In this document: one piece after another, positions 4,779 through 6,658 of the stretch | How positions within the stretch are numbered: the stretch's first letter is position 1 | How the letters are laid out: the number at the start of each line of letters is the position of its first letter | Assembly (NCBI GenBank): GCA_024275815.1 | Contig: JAJRYI010000181.1 | Location: 1-6,658, forward strand | Reading direction: 5' to 3' | Source: Actinomycetes bacterium | GTDB lineage: Bacteria > Actinomycetota > Acidimicrobiia > Spongiisociales > UBA5794 | Length of the DNA: 6,658 nt | Notes under the pieces: model-generated | Seen by the model: the letters and a program-made list of their open reading frames with translations, nothing else | Databases searched by the model: none | Told to the model about the DNA's origin: nothing | Made by a program: the position numbers and the translations under genes

Positions 4779-5402
4779 CTACTCGATGGTGCCGATGCGC
4801 AGTCCCACGGCCACAGCCTCGGCACGTGAGGACACGTCGAGACGCTCGAAGATGCCCCGCAGGTAGGTCTTGACCGTCGCCTCAGATATCCCGAGCTCTC
4901 GCGCGACCTGCTTGTTCTCCGACCCGTTCGCGATCAGTTGGAGCACCTGCTGCTCCCTCGGACTCAGCTTCCCGACGGGTTTCGATCCGGTCCGCATCTC
5001 GGCGATCAACGGCTCCATCAGTTCACCGTCGATGTAGGTCTTGCCCTCGGCAGCTGCCCTGATGGCGACGAGCACCTCGTCCCTTCCTGCGCTCTTGAGT
5101 AAATAGCCTGCGGCACCAAGCTCGATGGCACGCCTCACGTACCCCGACTGGTCGTACATGGACATCATCAACACCTTCAGCTGCGGGAACTCCGCGATCA
5201 GTCGCTCCAACGCTGCAAGACCCGTCATCTCGGGCATGCGGATATCGAGCAGGATCACATCGACGGGCTCACGCTCGACCACATCGAACATCGCTGCAGC
5301 CGATTCGACGTCCGCGACGATCTCGATGTCGGGTTCGTCTGCAAGCATGTAGCGGACGCCGTCGCGTACGACCTTGTGATCGTCGACGATCAACACCTTC
5401 AC
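4779..5402 (-). CDS. NarL/LuxR-family response regulator
   Basis: This 207-aa cytoplasmic DNA-binding regulator is phosphorylated by the kinase encoded just upstream. The receiver domain (1-120) has the acidic pair D7/D8, phospho-acceptor D53 in LLDIRMPEMTG, switch S81 and K103 in LLKSAG. After a linker (about 130-143) comes a LuxR-type helix-turn-helix (146-200): LSPREQQVLQLIANG, the recognition helix region ISEATVKTYLRGIFERLDV, and a terminal AVAVGLR helix. All switch residues are intact. The start is GTG at 5402, overlapping the kinase stop by four bases (GTGA on the minus strand), with GAGGAGG (5410-5416) seven bases upstream inside the kinase gene. This is tight translational coupling. 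Targets are unknown; the copper lipoprotein gene 128 bases downstream is an obvious candidate. Confidence 0.96.
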   Translation of the reverse strand: MKVLIVDDHKVVRDGVRYMLADEPDIEIVADVESAAAMFDVVEREPVDVILLDIRMPEMTGLAALERLIAEFPQLKVLMMSMYDQSGYVRRAIELGAAGYLLKSAGRDEVLVAIRAAAEGKTYIDGELMEPLIAEMRTGSKPVGKLSPREQQVLQLIANGSENKQVARELGISEATVKTYLRGIFERLDVSSRAEAVAVGLRIGTIE

Positions 5403-6658
5403 TCGGATGCCTCCTCAGTCGTGCGCGGTAACCATGCACGTAACCGCGTCCCGCCGGTCCCCATGGTATCGAGGGTCACGTCACCGTCGAGGGCGACGAA
5501 ACGCTGGCGGGTCGTGCTCAACCCGAGGCCTGGATGAGCCATCGAACCATCCGGTGAACCGTCATCTTCCACATCGAGGATCAACCGCTCACCGTCGCTG
5601 TAGAGCCTGATCTCGATGTGACCGGCGTCGGCGTGCTTGCGGACGTTGGTGATCGCTTCCCGTGCTGCTCGATAGATCTCTGTGCGAGCTGCCGATGACG
5701 GCTCGTAGTCGACGTCTATCACGAGATCCACATCGAGGTTCGTCTCTACCTTCGTCAGGTCCACGAGTTCGTCGAGCGCCGTGGCGAGACCGGCGTCGGC
5801 CGCCAGCTCGAAGTGCAGGAGCTTGAGCTCCTTGCGCAACGTCGTGTCCATCTCGCGCACGACGTCGGTGAGGCGCCCCAATTCGATCGATACCGGATCG
5901 TCGTCGTCGAGTTTCGCCCGCGAGCCTTCGAGCCCGTACAGGAGCCGGTACATCGGCTGGCCTATGTCGTCGTGCAGGGCGCCCACGACCCTTCGACGTT
6001 CCTGCTCCTGTGCTACGAACGACGACTGGAGAAGGTCCTCTGCTTGACGTCTTCTCCGGTTGAGCTCACGACCCCGTGCGGCGATGCCGAACGCCATCAT
6101 GGCGCTGATGGCCGCGATGCCGATACCGATCGAGATCCACACGTTGCGGGCGATCTGAGAGAGTGCCCGGTTGAACCCGCTCGCATCCTGTTCGACCTCT
6201 GCAACGTAGCGCGGTACGCCATCGACGACCGTGATCGGCGCATAGAGCTCGATCAACTCGCCGTGGCCACGGTCGTACGCGTGTGCCGGATCCGTCAGGT
6301 CCGACACATGGCGCCCGGTGACCCCTTCGAAAGCAGCCGCAGCATGGGCAGGGAGCTCGAAGCGCCTGCCCACGAGCTCATCGGCATCCGAGTACACGAT
6401 CGTTCCGTCGGGAGCCCACACTTTGACCCGAACCGTCTCACCGCCGAGGACCGATACCCGAACAGCGACGTCGAACTGCACGTACTGTGCAGGTGCGTCC
6501 TTGCCCTCCGGTGGGAACGGTGGAAGCTCATCGATGACGGCGATGACCATCTCGGCCCTGGCGTCGAGGAGGTGACCCCGGGCCGATCGCGTGATGGAGA
6601 AGCCCAGGATGATGATCACACCGAGAGCCAGGAGGACTCCAACGACCGCGAGACGGCC
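5399..6658 (-). CDS. Sensor histidine kinase, NarX/DesK type (5' truncated)
   Basis: This is the membrane sensor partner of the response regulator. The visible 419 residues begin inside the first membrane helix (about 4-22). The frame stays open to the window edge, so the GTG at 6619 is not the start. An extracytoplasmic domain of about 140 residues follows, with a Cache/PAS-like pattern (VWAPDGTIVYSDADELVGRR, about 81-99). A second helix lies at about 173-194. The dimerisation domain has H229 in ALHDDIGQ, the HisKA_3 phospho-site; this type also commonly has phosphatase activity. The ATPase domain shows the N-box around N338 (EAITNVRKHA), the G1 box VEDDG (363-367) and the G2 box GLGL (377-380). 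The stop overlaps the regulator start by four bases. The ligand is unknown. The kinase class is certain; the sensor-domain class is inferred from pattern only. Confidence 0.95.
   Translation of the reverse strand, partial: GRLAVVGVLLALGVIIILGFSITRSARGHLLDARAEMVIAVIDELPPFPPEGKDAPAQYVQFDVAVRVSVLGGETVRVKVWAPDGTIVYSDADELVGRRFELPAHAAAAFEGVTGRHVSDLTDPAHAYDRGHGELIELYAPITVVDGVPRYVAEVEQDASGFNRALSQIARNVWISIGIGIAAISAMMAFGIAARGRELNRRRRQAEDLLQSSFVAQEQERRRVVGALHDDIGQPMYRLLYGLEGSRAKLDDDDPVSIELGRLTDVVREMDTTLRKELKLLHFELAADAGLATALDELVDLTKVETNLDVDLVIDVDYEPSSAARTEIYRAAREAITNVRKHADAGHIEIRLYSDGERLILDVEDDGSPDGSMAHPGLGLSTTRQRFVALDGDVTLDTMGTGGTRLRAWLPRTTEEASE
5410..5416 (-). promoter_or_regulatory. Ribosome binding site of the response regulator inside the kinase gene
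   Basis: The minus strand reads GAGGAGG, seven bases, then GTG at 5402. It fixes the non-ATG start and supports coupled translation with the kinase. Confidence 0.75.

Noticed and set aside
6617..6619. GTG as the start of the histidine kinase
   Set aside because: The frame continues to the window edge with hydrophobic residues (LAVVGVLLALG) that complete the first membrane helix, so the true start is outside the window.

Overview
The window looks like chromosomal DNA of a high-GC Gram-positive bacterium, probably an actinomycete (Actinomycetota; an acidimicrobial or similar environmental lineage is possible, but this is a guess). The grounds are G/C-rich third codon positions, GTG starts, DUF3105-type membrane proteins, a SHOCT protein and a NarL-type two-component pair. 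No tRNA, rRNA, CRISPR array, transposase or phage gene was seen, and no stretch over 300 bases lacks a gene.

Plus strand, 1-1580: the 3' part of an OppD/DppD-type ATPase overlaps a complete OppF/DppF-type ATPase by 8 bases. Together they form the nucleotide-binding pair of an oligopeptide/dipeptide ABC importer, whose binding protein and permeases should lie upstream, outside the window. Both carry a four-cysteine C-terminal tail that could hold an iron-sulfur cluster.

Minus strand, 1676-6658, convergent with the importer. In transcription order it holds: a membrane sensor histidine kinase (N-terminus cut by the window edge); its NarL/LuxR response regulator with a 4-base overlap; a 128-base gap; a secreted cupredoxin lipoprotein with all four type-1 copper ligands; a small SHOCT membrane protein 31 bases later; a 144-base gap with a possible promoter; a DUF3105 membrane-anchored protein; a 163-base gap with two strong hairpins; a MobB GTPase for the molybdenum cofactor pathway; a 135-base gap; and a second DUF3105 protein about 70% identical to the first.

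The kinase and regulator may control the downstream envelope genes, but nothing in the sequence proves this. The most distinctive points are the pair of DUF3105 paralogues on either side of mobB, the loss in one copy of a histidine that the other keeps, and the structured DNA in front of mobB. The cupredoxin/SHOCT/DUF3105 neighbourhood hints at an envelope metal (copper) function, which remains inference.
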